Of a stretch of DNA of 64,000 nucleotides, positions 44,380 through 53,723 are shown one piece after another. The stretch spans positions 124,001 through 188,000 of the forward strand of contig NZ_AMBZ01000001.1 in assembly GCF_000293805.1 (NCBI RefSeq). Direction: 5' to 3'. The notes beneath the pieces are model-generated. The model did not search any database and was not told the DNA's origin. It saw only the letters and a list, made by a program, of their open reading frames with translations. Position 1 is the first letter of the stretch. Each line of letters starts with the position of its first letter. The stretch comes from Paenibacillus alvei DSM 29. GTDB taxonomy: Bacteria; Bacillota; Bacilli; Paenibacillales; Paenibacillaceae. Position numbers and translations under genes: made by a program.

Positions 44380-44401
44380 CACTTCCCCAAAGAGGAAGTG
44401 C
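44380..44401 (-). terminator. Stem-loop between gtrA-like and GT-C-like genes
   Basis: GCACTTCC/GGAAGTGC stem on the minus strand followed by CGTTTTTC. It may attenuate transcription from the GT2-GtrA pair into the GT-C gene. Confidence 0.7.
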
Positions 44402-44410
44402 ATCATCCCA

Positions 44411-44929
44411 TTATTGGCGTTCTGCTCTACGGTAATTGTCATAGTCTTCTCTGAGGTGTTCATCATTCGCTTGCCTCGAACGGGCAGTATTGTCTGATAC
44501 AGATGATGATGCAGCGAAGGTAATTAGACGATGAAGAACGAACGAAGTCACTGTATATGCTCCCGCTTCACCTAGCACAATCAGCGATTGCTGCCATGAC
44601 AGCGGCAATGAACCAAATAATGACGTAACCAACGCTGAAAATGCAGGATGGAGCAGCACGTATGCTGCTGCATAGCACAAAAGGGAAATCACAAGGAAGC
44701 GTATGAAGCTGCGCAACTGCGCCCCCTCATACTGAAACGTAAAGCGCCGATTCAGGATGTAACTGCACAGCACCCCAATGGTATTCCCGACAAATGTCGC
44801 TTCGAAGTGAGCCCATCCTGCTAGATGCATCAATGCGTAGATTAATCCCAAACCGATGCACGTATTGATCACGCCTACAATGGCGTAACGGCTGAACAGT
44901 CCAAGCCAGCCTGCTTGCTTCTGGCTCAA
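44411..44929 (-). CDS. GtrA-family membrane protein
   Basis: The TTG start overlaps the GT2 stop (TTGA) behind AGGGGTGG. 172 residues with four helices and the GtrA pattern LFSRYAIVGVINTCIGLGLI, FVGNTIGVLCSYILNRRFTF. GtrA proteins are thought to flip polyprenyl-phosphate sugars. Coupled to the adjacent GT2. Confidence 0.88.
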   Translation of the reverse strand: MSQKQAGWLGLFSRYAIVGVINTCIGLGLIYALMHLAGWAHFEATFVGNTIGVLCSYILNRRFTFQYEGAQLRSFIRFLVISLLCYAAAYVLLHPAFSALVTSLFGSLPLSWQQSLIVLGEAGAYTVTSFVLHRLITFAASSSVSDNTARSRQANDEHLREDYDNYRRAERQ

Positions 44930-45951
44930 TGGGACCACCCCTGTGCATCTGATTTGGCGCCTGGCCAAGACGGCTTGACTTCGTCTTTCGACACGTTTTT
45001 GTCCGACAATACAGTCTCCACAATATATGGCGGTCTGCGTTTTACTTCATTATATATCTTCCCAATATATTCACCGATAACGCCCAACGCCAGCAATTGA
45101 ATGCTGCCGATGAACCAGACCGAGAACATCAACGAAGCCCAGCCAGATACGGTATGACCCGTCAGTTTCGACACAAGTGTGTATCCTCCTGCAGCAATAC
45201 TCGCTCCTAAGCTGATGAAACCGAGTGTCGTAACTAGCCGCATCGGCTTAATGCTGAACGACGTAATGCCATCCCAGGCAAATGACAGCATCTTGCGAAG
45301 CGGGTATTTGGATTCGCCGGCAACGCGCTCCATGCGGTCATAGGACACCGTGGTGGAACGAAATCCAATCAAGGGAACTATCCCCCGCAAGAACAAGTTC
45401 ACTTCCTGGAATTCACCTAAATGCTCAACCGCACGTCGGCTCATCAATCGATAGTCCGCATGGTTATAGACCAAAGGAATCCCCATCTTACGCATCAGCT
45501 TATAGAAAGATTCAGCACTCCAGCGCTTGAACCAGGTGTCTGTCGCTCGGCTGTTGCGAACGCCATACACCACTTCATAGCCTTCATGGAACTTGAGAAC
45601 AAACTCTCGAATCGCCCCTGTATCATCTTGAAGATCAGCATCAAGCGACACGATGCAGTCTGCATGCTCCTTCGCATACATCAACCCAGCAAGCAGCGCC
45701 TTTTGATGACCTGCATTGCGAGCAAGCTTCAATCCGCAGATGGCAGGATGAGCGGCGCGAGCCTTCTCGATCTGCTGCCACGTGCCGTCGCGGCTTCCGT
45801 CATCAACAAGCACAATTCGACTGTCGGCGGATACCAGCTTGTCCCGTTCAAGTCCTTCAAGCAGCTCTACCAGCACCGGTGTCGTAATCGGCAAGGCCTC
45901 CTCCTCGTTATAGCAAGGAATGACCATATAAAGAATTGGTAATGTCATCAA
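44926..45951 (-). CDS. GtrB/CsbB-like polyprenyl-phosphate glycosyltransferase (GT2)
   Basis: 341 residues: a cytoplasmic GT2 domain (VIPCYNEEEALP, VLVDDGSRDGTW, DCIVSLDADLQDD, NSRATDTWFKRW) and two C-terminal helices (LVTTLGFISLGASIAAGGYT and the FIGSIQLLALGVIGEY region). It should attach a sugar to undecaprenyl phosphate. ATG behind AAAGGAG. First gene of the GT2-GtrA-GT-C set. Confidence 0.9.
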   Translation of the reverse strand: MMTLPILYMVIPCYNEEEALPITTPVLVELLEGLERDKLVSADSRIVLVDDGSRDGTWQQIEKARAAHPAICGLKLARNAGHQKALLAGLMYAKEHADCIVSLDADLQDDTGAIREFVLKFHEGYEVVYGVRNSRATDTWFKRWSAESFYKLMRKMGIPLVYNHADYRLMSRRAVEHLGEFQEVNLFLRGIVPLIGFRSTTVSYDRMERVAGESKYPLRKMLSFAWDGITSFSIKPMRLVTTLGFISLGASIAAGGYTLVSKLTGHTVSGWASLMFSVWFIGSIQLLALGVIGEYIGKIYNEVKRRPPYIVETVLSDKNVSKDEVKPSWPGAKSDAQGWSH

Positions 45952-46171
45952 AATGCTCCTTTAATAATGAAAATGCGACATGTTTCCACAACACAGATGA
46001 TTTCCATTATATCCTATTACATGCAAATATGCATAACCAAAAATAACAATTCGGCTCATCTATTATACCGAAAGACAAAAACGCCTGCTGTTCACTCATG
46101 GCGAATAACAAGCGTAAATGGATGGAAATCATGAAAAAGAAGTCACTATACCTCAATATAAAGCTGTAAAA

Positions 46172-47272
46172 TCAGCTTTTTCTGTCTATTGCTTCAAAAA
46201 CCGCTTCGTGAAATTGTTGGCGAAGCTCTACTACACTCTTCTCTCGGCCAAAGTGTACACGGTTTGTCAACAAGACAATGCTTGTATCCCATTCGGGATC
46301 AATCCATATACTTGTACCTGTGAAACCCGTATGACCAAAGCCGCGTAACGACCAGCCCTTCCCTGCAAAATCAGCAATATCGCCGCGCAGCACCCAGCCA
46401 AGCCCCCGCTTCGCACCCGGAATGGCAGTTGTCTGACAGCCAAGTGCATCTTGCATGATGCTGTCTGACAGCAATTGTGCCCCGTATCTATGCTCCGCTC
46501 TTCTTAGCCAGAGACTCGCATAGCGTGCAAGGTCACGCGCTGTGGTGAACAACCCCGCATTTCCCGCGATTCCGCCTAATGCAGCCGCGTTCTCATCGTG
46601 AACCCGTCCCCAGCAATACGCCCCCAGCCTCGCATCATATTCGGTTGCTGCAATCCGCAACCGCTTCTCTTGCGGCGGATTATAGCAGCTATCTGTCATG
46701 CCGAGCGGCTTTAACAGCATTTGTTCCACTGCATGAGCGAGCGACTGGCCGCATACATGCTCAATGATTCGCCCAAGGACAATATAACCGAGACAGCTGT
46801 ATTGACACCCTTCACCCGGTCGATACTCCAATTTCATTCGATTAAGTGCTTGCGCGATTTTATCTTGTGACCACCCCTGTGAATACAAGTCTCGATGTGC
46901 AGGGAGTCCTGACGTGTGCGCAAGCAAATGGCGAATTGTAATCATTTCCTTTCCATAGTCATGGAATTCAGGGATATGTGAAGCTACAAGATCATCCAAC
47001 CTAAGATCCCCAGATTCTACCAACATCAGTGTTAGCGGAAGCGTAGCTACGACCTTCGTCAAGGATGCGCAATCGTATAAAGTATCGATCGTAACGGGGA
47101 GCATATCGGTATCTGTCACAATTGCATTTCCACTGGCATACTCGAACGAACGGCCACCACACCGAATATGCACTACTGCTCCAGGAATAAGTTCGTTCGT
47201 AATCGCATTATCAATAAGAGCGAACGCGTTATGCAATCGTATACTGTCCATCTCGACATGCTTCTCCAACAT
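46172..47272 (-). CDS. Beta-lactamase-fold serine hydrolase (YbbE/AmlB-like)
   Basis: ATG behind GGAGGG. 366 residues with SLTK (Ser70, Lys73) as nucleophile motif and GHTGFTGTSIWIDP near the C-terminus. The middle motif reads YSC (158-160) in place of the usual YxN. No signal peptide is evident. It lies next to anmK on the same strand, suggesting a part in peptidoglycan-fragment recycling, like ybbE in the Bacillus MurNAc locus. Confidence 0.8.
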   Translation of the reverse strand: MLEKHVEMDSIRLHNAFALIDNAITNELIPGAVVHIRCGGRSFEYASGNAIVTDTDMLPVTIDTLYDCASLTKVVATLPLTLMLVESGDLRLDDLVASHIPEFHDYGKEMITIRHLLAHTSGLPAHRDLYSQGWSQDKIAQALNRMKLEYRPGEGCQYSCLGYIVLGRIIEHVCGQSLAHAVEQMLLKPLGMTDSCYNPPQEKRLRIAATEYDARLGAYCWGRVHDENAAALGGIAGNAGLFTTARDLARYASLWLRRAEHRYGAQLLSDSIMQDALGCQTTAIPGAKRGLGWVLRGDIADFAGKGWSLRGFGHTGFTGTSIWIDPEWDTSIVLLTNRVHFGREKSVVELRQQFHEAVFEAIDRKS

Positions 47273-47390
47273 CGTCCAATTCCCTCCACATTACAGTGAT
47301 GAATCAAAGATCATAGAGTGCAAACGAAAAGCATGTATCTAGAAATAAGCCTCCGCTTCCATTTGAGTTGACAGCCATCATGATTGCATT

Positions 47391-48581
47391 TTACGGCATG
47401 GCCAGCTTGCCCATAACCGTCGGCCGTGCGGCTCCCGTAACACGAGGCAAATTATTCGGCAGCCCATGTATAAAATCATTTGCTAACAAAGCAAATGCGA
47501 TTGCTTCTTTCGCATCTCCAGGCAAGCCCATTTCATCGGATGCCACAACCATCTGCTCTGGCAGCTCCTCTGCCAGCCACCGCATCAGCGTAGCATTTCG
47601 CGCTCCCCCTCCGCTTACAATGACATCGCGGACGGAATGATGAGGGAATACGAACTGTCGATATGCATCTGCGATCGTGCGTACTGTCAAAGCGGTGAAC
47701 GTAGCTACAATGTCCTCTGCTTCTAGCCCACGCGCTCTCCCTTTTTCCAGCCATTCCAGAGCATAGTCCTCGCCGAACATTTCACGTCCAGTCGTTTTCA
47801 TAGGAGGTTGATCATAGTAAGGATGAGTAAACAGTTCATCCAGCAGTTCATGGTTCAATTGGCCGCGTGATGCCCATTCTCCATTGCGATCATAGGTCAG
47901 AGCACCGCCGGACAATTGATAAATCGCTTGATCTATTAACATATTGCCTGGGCCTGTATCAAAAGCAGACACCGAGTCCCGATCTCCACCAGCCGGAAGA
48001 ATCGTACAATTGCCTATGCCGCCAATGTTCTGTGCAATTCTGCCCACCTTCGAATCCCGCAGCAATAAATAGTCCGCGTAAGGAGTTAATGGTGCTCCTT
48101 GTCCGCCAATCGCCATATCCGCCGGTCGATAATCTCCGATGACGGGAATTCCCGTATGCTTGGCAATGACCGATATATCCCCAATTTGCAAAGTAGAAGG
48201 AACTGCACAGCGATCTGCCAAATCCACCACAGGCTGGTGCCATATCGTCTGGCCATGGGAGCTGATAAAATCGATATCCTCCATAGCAACTCCAGCACTG
48301 CTTGCCGCCTCCTGTGCCGCCAATGCGAACACTTCTCCCATATATGCATTCATGATGCATATTCCTTCTGTGCTCGTTCCTCCTCTTGTACACAGTTTCT
48401 TCAGCCGCTCTCGAAGTTCATCGTCATATTCCTTGCAATGGAAAGCAAGCATATTCGCCTTAGACGATAGGCCAGCTCCCTCAATATGAACGATTGCCGC
48501 ATCTACTCCATCTAGCGATGTACCTGACATTAGGCCGATGATAATATGCTCCGATTTCACAGCTAATGATCGTGTGCGCAA
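47391..48581 (-). CDS. anmK: Anhydro-N-acetylmuramic acid kinase
   Basis: TTG start seven bases after AAGGAGG. 396 residues with the AnmK motifs IIGLMSGTSLDGVDAA, FISSHGQTIWHQP, GDYRPADMAIGGQGAPLTPY, NIGGIGNCTIL, FDTGPGNMLID and VIVSGGGARNATLM. It phosphorylates and opens 1,6-anhydro-MurNAc to MurNAc-6-phosphate for cell-wall recycling. No murQ is present in the window. Confidence 0.95.
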   Translation of the reverse strand: MRTRSLAVKSEHIIIGLMSGTSLDGVDAAIVHIEGAGLSSKANMLAFHCKEYDDELRERLKKLCTRGGTSTEGICIMNAYMGEVFALAAQEAASSAGVAMEDIDFISSHGQTIWHQPVVDLADRCAVPSTLQIGDISVIAKHTGIPVIGDYRPADMAIGGQGAPLTPYADYLLLRDSKVGRIAQNIGGIGNCTILPAGGDRDSVSAFDTGPGNMLIDQAIYQLSGGALTYDRNGEWASRGQLNHELLDELFTHPYYDQPPMKTTGREMFGEDYALEWLEKGRARGLEAEDIVATFTALTVRTIADAYRQFVFPHHSVRDVIVSGGGARNATLMRWLAEELPEQMVVASDEMGLPGDAKEAIAFALLANDFIHGLPNNLPRVTGAARPTVMGKLAMP

Positions 48582-48881
48582 TATGTTTCCTCCTTAGAAC
48601 CTTTGTGATATCTATCTTTCATGCCTTTCATGTAAACGCATTCAAATACAGCAAGGATGCAGGTATCTTTCTTACGACAGTATGTCCTTCTCACATTCTA
48701 TTTTTTATTATACCCTTCTGAAATATTATTTCAATTTATGATATAATTAAATAATTATTATTTTCTATTTGATAGCTTAAAAGGAAAATGGAAGCTTATT
48801 TTAAAGAATGATGGCAGCACGACTTTTACTTCCTTTCATTTTCAAATTACGCGAACTGGCCCTCGTAACAAAATTGACACA

Positions 48882-48910
48882 TTGTATTTCTTTATCTGAC
48901 AGATTATAAT
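48882..48910 (+). promoter_or_regulatory. Sigma-A-like promoter in an AT-rich 376-base gap
   Basis: TTGTAT-N17-TATAAT, 48 bases before the next ATG. The rest of the gap (48582-48881) is AT-rich without a convincing gene or repeat. Confidence 0.6.
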
Positions 48911-48957
48911 CTATCCAAATCAATCCAGAGATTTCATTCCACTAAGGAGCTGATTGT

Positions 48958-49395
48958 ATGAACTTCCCTTCTCTTCAGGACATTGAGTCCCTTGAGAGAG
49001 ACGAACAAATTGAAACCATTAAGAAGCTTCGTCTTACAAATCGTATTCATGAGATGGCAGAGGGCTTCGGGTTCAAAAGCTCTTCGATGTATTACAATTG
49101 GTTGAAAAAACTGCAAATCTATGAGGACCTGTGCGGGAAAAAGAGTGTCTTTAATCCAGTTGTGCCGCGTCCATCCAGTGACATGATGCATGCAGGCTCA
49201 AGTTATGCACTTCGAGATGAAATGGGCAGCTTTCCACAGTCATCTCAACAAATCGTTCTATCCCAGGACGAGATGAAATTCAAATATGAATTAACTGCTT
49301 CAGGATCACAGACTGCTGCCTTGCTTCGTAAAATTGCGGCCTATATTGAAGATGAAGAAAGCGATTTCAAAATCTCGCTATGTATTGAAAAATAA
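48958..49395 (+). CDS. Hypothetical protein with HTH-like segment, 145 aa
   Basis: Starts MNFPSLQDIESLERDEQIET, preceded by AAGGAG. Residues about 18-52 (IKKLRLTNRIHEMAEGFGFK, SSMYYNWLKKL) look like a helix-turn-helix. The C-terminal part (MKFKYELTASGSQTAALLRK) is a beta-alpha segment. No family recognised; it may be a small regulator. Monocistronic with a strong terminator. Confidence 0.7.
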   Translation: MNFPSLQDIESLERDEQIETIKKLRLTNRIHEMAEGFGFKSSSMYYNWLKKLQIYEDLCGKKSVFNPVVPRPSSDMMHAGSSYALRDEMGSFPQSSQQIVLSQDEMKFKYELTASGSQTAALLRKIAAYIEDEESDFKISLCIEK

Positions 49396-49414
49396 TGAGC
49401 TGTAATCCAAACCA

Positions 49415-49449
49415 AAAGGGCTGCACAAATTTGATTTGTGCAGCCCTTT
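49415..49449. terminator. Convergent terminator
   Basis: Perfect 16-bp stem (AAAGGGCTGCACAAAT with ATTTGTGCAGCCCTTT) with a 3-base loop between convergent genes. Confidence 0.88.
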
Positions 49450-49474
49450 GCCATTCAAGCCAAATATGATGGTT

Positions 49475-50662
49475 CTACGACAGCCCCAACTGCTCGAAGG
49501 AACGATGCATATCCTCAATGAGCAAATTAGGATCCTCAAGCCCAGCATACAGCCGTACAAGCACAAGACTTTCGTTCTTTGAACCCGCTTGGGGACGAAC
49601 GACCTGTACTAGGCTTTCATAACCACCCCAGCTTACGCCGATACGGAACATTTGCAGTCGATCCGCCCAATCCAGCACCTGCTCAAGCGGCAGATCCGTT
49701 TCGAATGAGAACAAGCTGCCATACCCGCTCATTTGCTGCTTTGCCAGTTCATGCTGCGGATAAGAAGCAAGTCCCGGATGATTGACTCGAGTAATATATG
49801 GATGCTCGTCCAAATAAGCAGCAATGGCCAGACCATTCTGCTGCAGTCGTTCCATACGCAGCGGAAGTGTCCGCAGCCCGCGCATGGCCATACATGCCGT
49901 TTGCGGCGTCATAATTCCCCCATACAATAGGAATTCTTGGCGGCCGATTTCTTTTAGTCGCTCTTGTGAGCCGATAATCGCTCCTGCCATAATGTCGCTG
50001 TGTCCACCTACATATTTGGTTAAGGAGTGGACAACCAGGTCGATACCCAAAGCAAGCGGATTTTGAAATATCGGAGTTGCCCATGTATTATCAATAATCG
50101 TTGTGGCTCCAATCCGCTTGGCCAGTTCAGCGCAGGCGCGCAGATCCTGCAATCTGATCGTCATGCTTGTCGGGCTTTCCAGGTACAACAGCGATGTATT
50201 TGGCCGAACCGCAGCTTCTATACACTCTATTGATTGCCCATCTACGAATGTCGTCTCGATCCCGAAGCGATGCAGGTAATTCCCAAGCATCTCACGAGTT
50301 GGCCCGTATACATGCTCCACACATATGACGTGATCGCCGCTCTTAACGGCCGACATGATTGCTGCGGAAATAGCCGCCATTCCAGAAGCAAAGCAGCGAG
50401 CGGCCTCTCCGCCTTCCAGCATAGCCAACCGCCGCTCCAATTCATTCACGCTAGGATTGTTGCCTCGCGAATACAGATGGTGCTCAAGTGGGGAATCCAA
50501 CGCCTCATAGAATTCCTTATGACAAGAAAATGTAAACAAACTATTCTGATACATGGGCATCGTAACTGCGCCAAAATGCCGTTCGTCGTGGCAATCATGC
50601 ACGACTAATGTTTGCTTGTCCCACTTCTTGTCTGAAGCCGGGCTTTGTTTCTCGGTTGACAT
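49475..50662 (-). CDS. PLP-dependent trans-sulfuration enzyme (cystathionine lyase/synthase type)
   Basis: 395 residues of the Cys/Met-metabolism PLP family: YSRGNNPS phosphate-binding (Tyr64), FASGMAAISAAI, IDNTWATP, and SLTKYVGGHSD with PLP-Lys216. It could be a cystathionine beta/gamma-lyase, gamma-synthase or methionine gamma-lyase; sequence alone does not settle which. No S-box or T-box was seen upstream. Confidence 0.88.
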   Translation of the reverse strand: MSTEKQSPASDKKWDKQTLVVHDCHDERHFGAVTMPMYQNSLFTFSCHKEFYEALDSPLEHHLYSRGNNPSVNELERRLAMLEGGEAARCFASGMAAISAAIMSAVKSGDHVICVEHVYGPTREMLGNYLHRFGIETTFVDGQSIECIEAAVRPNTSLLYLESPTSMTIRLQDLRACAELAKRIGATTIIDNTWATPIFQNPLALGIDLVVHSLTKYVGGHSDIMAGAIIGSQERLKEIGRQEFLLYGGIMTPQTACMAMRGLRTLPLRMERLQQNGLAIAAYLDEHPYITRVNHPGLASYPQHELAKQQMSGYGSLFSFETDLPLEQVLDWADRLQMFRIGVSWGGYESLVQVVRPQAGSKNESLVLVRLYAGLEDPNLLIEDMHRSFEQLGLS

Positions 50663-50789
50663 AATCCTATCGTTCCTTTCACAGCAGTAATCACTTCATT
50701 TATCATACACGAACTGTGGCCTGCAACCTCCATCTATCCTATGCCGGTGTATAATCGTTGAGGTTTATCTCATGCTCTCATTTCCGCCT

Positions 50790-51467
50790 TTAATCCCTTG
50801 GATTTGTAGATACAGCCGCTCGTCTGCGATAGATCTGATAGCCTTTGCGCAGCAGCTCTAGCAGCCACTCTGGAACTGGAACTCCCCACTTCAGACCAAG
50901 CGGCTTATACAGTAGCTTGTAGGCACGCTTGAAATCTTTCCACATTCGATCCGGCTGCGGGATAAGAAAGTCAGACACGTCCACAACATAGCCTCTGCTG
51001 CCATCGTACATGACATTTTTCCCATGAATGTCCCTTGGTGTCAACCCCCTCATGGATGCATACATCAGCGCCTCATCAATATCGTCTAATACAGACTGCG
51101 GTATTGAAATTCCTTGCCGAAAGCAATGATACAGCGTCACCCCAGGAAGACGTTTCATTACCAAATAGCCTCTTCCCACGCAGTAGCATTCAGAATAGGC
51201 AGGGTGCTTGCCAAGCCGCCGATATACTTCAGCTTCGTCCTCCAGCCCTTTTCGACCTGTCGCATATACTTTTACGGCTAGATTGGCATATTGCTTGTGG
51301 CTAAATACGACAGCATAATTTCCTGCACCAATCACATCCCAGCCGGCCGGGATGTTGGACACTTGAACGGGATTATCTCCATTCAAGCTCCGAATATCTG
51401 CTTCAGGCAGCAGGACAAGTTCAATCTGCTCACACAGCGATTGAAGCTGTTCTGGATTCGGCTTCAA
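50790..51467 (-). CDS. Small protein-kinase-like protein (YrzF-like)
   Basis: 225 residues with a minimal kinase fold: Gly-rich VIGAGNYAVVFSHKQYANLA and Lys in AVKVYATG, hinge LVMKRLPGVTLYHCF, catalytic-loop equivalent LTPRDIHGKNVMYD, and VVDVSDFLIP at the DFG position. The canonical HRD is absent, as in YrzF/RIO-like members. Kinase activity is uncertain. Monocistronic. Confidence 0.75.
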   Translation of the reverse strand: MKPNPEQLQSLCEQIELVLLPEADIRSLNGDNPVQVSNIPAGWDVIGAGNYAVVFSHKQYANLAVKVYATGRKGLEDEAEVYRRLGKHPAYSECYCVGRGYLVMKRLPGVTLYHCFRQGISIPQSVLDDIDEALMYASMRGLTPRDIHGKNVMYDGSRGYVVDVSDFLIPQPDRMWKDFKRAYKLLYKPLGLKWGVPVPEWLLELLRKGYQIYRRRAAVSTNPRD

Positions 51468-51586
51468 TAGACATTTCTCCTAACCCTCGTTACAACATGT
51501 ATAACCGATTCGTAGCGTTCACTACTCCCTTAATATACCATAATCATCCCATATCAGCTGCAATCATCGCCTGCTCATTTATAAAA

Positions 51587-51619
51587 AAGAACACCTCTCC
51601 CTCTCGGAGAAGTGCTCTT
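51587..51619 (-). terminator. Terminator of katA/fur-like operon
   Basis: Stem AAGAGCACTTCTCC with GGAGAGGTGTTCTT on the minus strand, followed by TTTTTATAA. Confidence 0.85.
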
Positions 51620-51636
51620 ATCATTCATCATTTTAT

Positions 51637-51909
51637 TTACTTCGCAATACATTCATAGCGTTTCGAAGTATGGTCTTCATTCAATTCGCGCACGATACCG
51701 TTCTTCACAAAATATTTTAAGCTGCAATACACCGTAGAGAGCGAAATACGTCTTGTATTGGCACGCATCCCGATATAAATTTCAATCGCGGTAGCGGGGG
51801 ATTCCGCTTGGTTCACGAACGATAAGACCGCTTCTCTCTGCTGTGTCAAATGTACGGATTCTCGCTTATTGTCAGGTTGTACGAATGAGTTCATCGAATG
51901 GCGATTCAT
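51637..51909 (-). CDS. Half-length Fur/PerR-like protein (DNA-binding domain only)
   Basis: 90 residues. Residues about 18-85 match the Fur winged helix (LTQQREAVLSFVNQ, ISLSTVYCSLKYFVKNGIVR, SKRYE), but it stops where the metal-binding dimerisation domain would begin (ECIAK, stop). The terminator follows 18 bases after the stop, so it seems a deliberate short protein. It lies 48 bases after the catalase gene. It may compete at Per/Fur boxes or regulate catalase. Confidence 0.75.
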   Translation of the reverse strand: MNRHSMNSFVQPDNKRESVHLTQQREAVLSFVNQAESPATAIEIYIGMRANTRRISLSTVYCSLKYFVKNGIVRELNEDHTSKRYECIAK

Positions 51910-51957
51910 ATGGGTCCCTTCCCTTCTTATCGTTGTTTTTGTAATGTGAAATGCTTG

Positions 51958-53427
51958 TTATTGGTTCATATGCTGCATATGTGCACTTACATCAATTCCT
52001 AAACCTGCTGCAACCCGAGCACCATAGCCTGCGTCTGCCCGGAAGAAGTTGCACAATGCGCGCATTTGAACCTCCGGTCTCACCTGCTTTAGATCACTGA
52101 CCAAATTCGCAATCAATCGTGTTTGCTCCTCTGGCGTCAGGCTGCGGTACTTATCGCCTGCTTGCCCGAAATCATTTGTCTTGCTAATCGTCCGTCTCAT
52201 CGTCGTACCGTCAAGCAGCATTTCACTTTCTGCGTATTGTGCCCCAGCTTCAACATATGCACCTGGATGGCTGTTCGGTTCATAGTTAATCGGCGACGGA
52301 TCCTGATTCACATTCATTGCACCGTCGCGCTGGTGATTGCGAACCTGAGCAAATGGACAGTTCACCGGAATTTGCAAGTAGTTCGCGCCCAGACGATAGC
52401 GCTGTGTATCCGGATAAGAGAACAAGCGTCCTTGCAGCAGCTTATCTTCGGATGGCTCGATGCCCGGCACCAATACACTAGGAGAAAATGCAGACTGCTC
52501 AACGCTGGCGAAGAAGTTCGCCGGATTCTCATTCAAGGTCATTCGACCTATCTTTATCATCGGCACAAGTTCTTCTGGCCATACCTTCGTAGGATCAAGC
52601 GGATCGAAATCAAAATCATCGCTTTGTGCTGGATCGATCATTTGTACATGTAAATCCCACTCAGGAAATTCGCCTGCCTCAATCGATTCATACAAATCAC
52701 GGGTAGCATGGTTGAAGTCCTTCGCTTGAATTTGCTCGGCCTCTTCTGCAGTCAAGCTGCGCACGCCTTGAAGCGACTTCCATGTATATTTTACATAGAT
52801 AAATTTGCCATCGGCGTTCACCCATTTGAAGGCGTGCACGCTGAATCCGTCCATTTCACGATAATTCGCTGGGATACCCAAATCGGAGAACAGCCATGTC
52901 AACATGTTCGTTGATTCAGGTGACAGCGACATGAAATCCCAATAATGATCTGGAGTTTGGATATTGGTGTGCGGCGCTGGCTTCAAAGCGTGCACCATAT
53001 CCGGGAACTTAAACGCATCGCGGATAAAGAATATAGGGAGGTTGTTGCCTACCAGGTCATAATTGCCTTCTGTCGTATAGAACTTTACGGCAAATCCTCG
53101 CGGGTCGCGAAGCGTCTCAGGAGACGTTCCTCCGTGAATAACTGTGGAGAAGCGTACGAATACCTTCGTTTCCACAGAAGGATCCTGCAAAAAGGCTGCC
53201 TTCGTATATTTAGCCATACTTTGATAAGGACGAAACATACCAAATGCGCCTGCACCGCGCGCATGTACGACTCGTTCAGGAATACGTTCTCTATCGAAAT
53301 GCGCCAGCTTTTCAATCAGATGGTAGTCCTCCAGCAGCACTGGACCGTTTTGCCCTGCTGTTTTCGAATTTTGATTATTGGCTACGGGGGCGCCTTGGTT
53401 CGTTGTCAGTCTCGTCGGCTTGCTCAA
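51958..53427 (-). CDS. katA: Monofunctional heme catalase
   Basis: TTG start behind GGAGG, giving LSKPTRLTTNQGAPVANNQN as in clade 3 catalases. 489 residues with the catalytic His in RVVHARGAGAFG, the Asn in IFFIRDAFKFPD, and the heme Tyr in RLFSYPDTQRYRLGANY. It decomposes hydrogen peroxide in the cytoplasm. Upstream AT-rich dyads resemble PerR boxes. Confidence 0.95.
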   Translation of the reverse strand: MSKPTRLTTNQGAPVANNQNSKTAGQNGPVLLEDYHLIEKLAHFDRERIPERVVHARGAGAFGMFRPYQSMAKYTKAAFLQDPSVETKVFVRFSTVIHGGTSPETLRDPRGFAVKFYTTEGNYDLVGNNLPIFFIRDAFKFPDMVHALKPAPHTNIQTPDHYWDFMSLSPESTNMLTWLFSDLGIPANYREMDGFSVHAFKWVNADGKFIYVKYTWKSLQGVRSLTAEEAEQIQAKDFNHATRDLYESIEAGEFPEWDLHVQMIDPAQSDDFDFDPLDPTKVWPEELVPMIKIGRMTLNENPANFFASVEQSAFSPSVLVPGIEPSEDKLLQGRLFSYPDTQRYRLGANYLQIPVNCPFAQVRNHQRDGAMNVNQDPSPINYEPNSHPGAYVEAGAQYAESEMLLDGTTMRRTISKTNDFGQAGDKYRSLTPEEQTRLIANLVSDLKQVRPEVQMRALCNFFRADAGYGARVAAGLGIDVSAHMQHMNQ

Positions 53428-53519
53428 TACTATCGCCTCCACAGTATTTATTTTATCTTTTACATGATAATTATTATTATTAAGCGTGTTATTAATTTAG
53501 CACACTGCGGAGTTATTAT

Positions 53520-53534
53520 CAATAATAATTATAA
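53520..53534. promoter_or_regulatory. PerR-box-like sequence before catalase
   Basis: On the minus strand TTATAATTATTATTG, 13 of 15 positions as in the Per box TTATAATNATTATAA. A second AT-rich dyad lies near 53466-53482, closer to the start. Confidence 0.55.
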
Positions 53535-53723
53535 TTTAATATTTATTTTTAGTTAAAACATCAGACCAATCCTGTATCCATTATGAGTCAACCCATCATA
53601 GGGAATTCGAATTATAGGGCTCAGAAATGTAGAGAGGAAAAGCCCCTTATTCCCTGCGCAAATCAACTATCAGATTACAGGAGATAAGGAGCTTCTGGTA
53701 TTGAGTGATATATGCAGATGGTG

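Noticed and set aside
50663-50790. S-box or T-box riboswitch before the trans-sulfuration gene
   Set aside because: The upstream region is too short and shows neither the conserved T-box sequence nor S-box helices.
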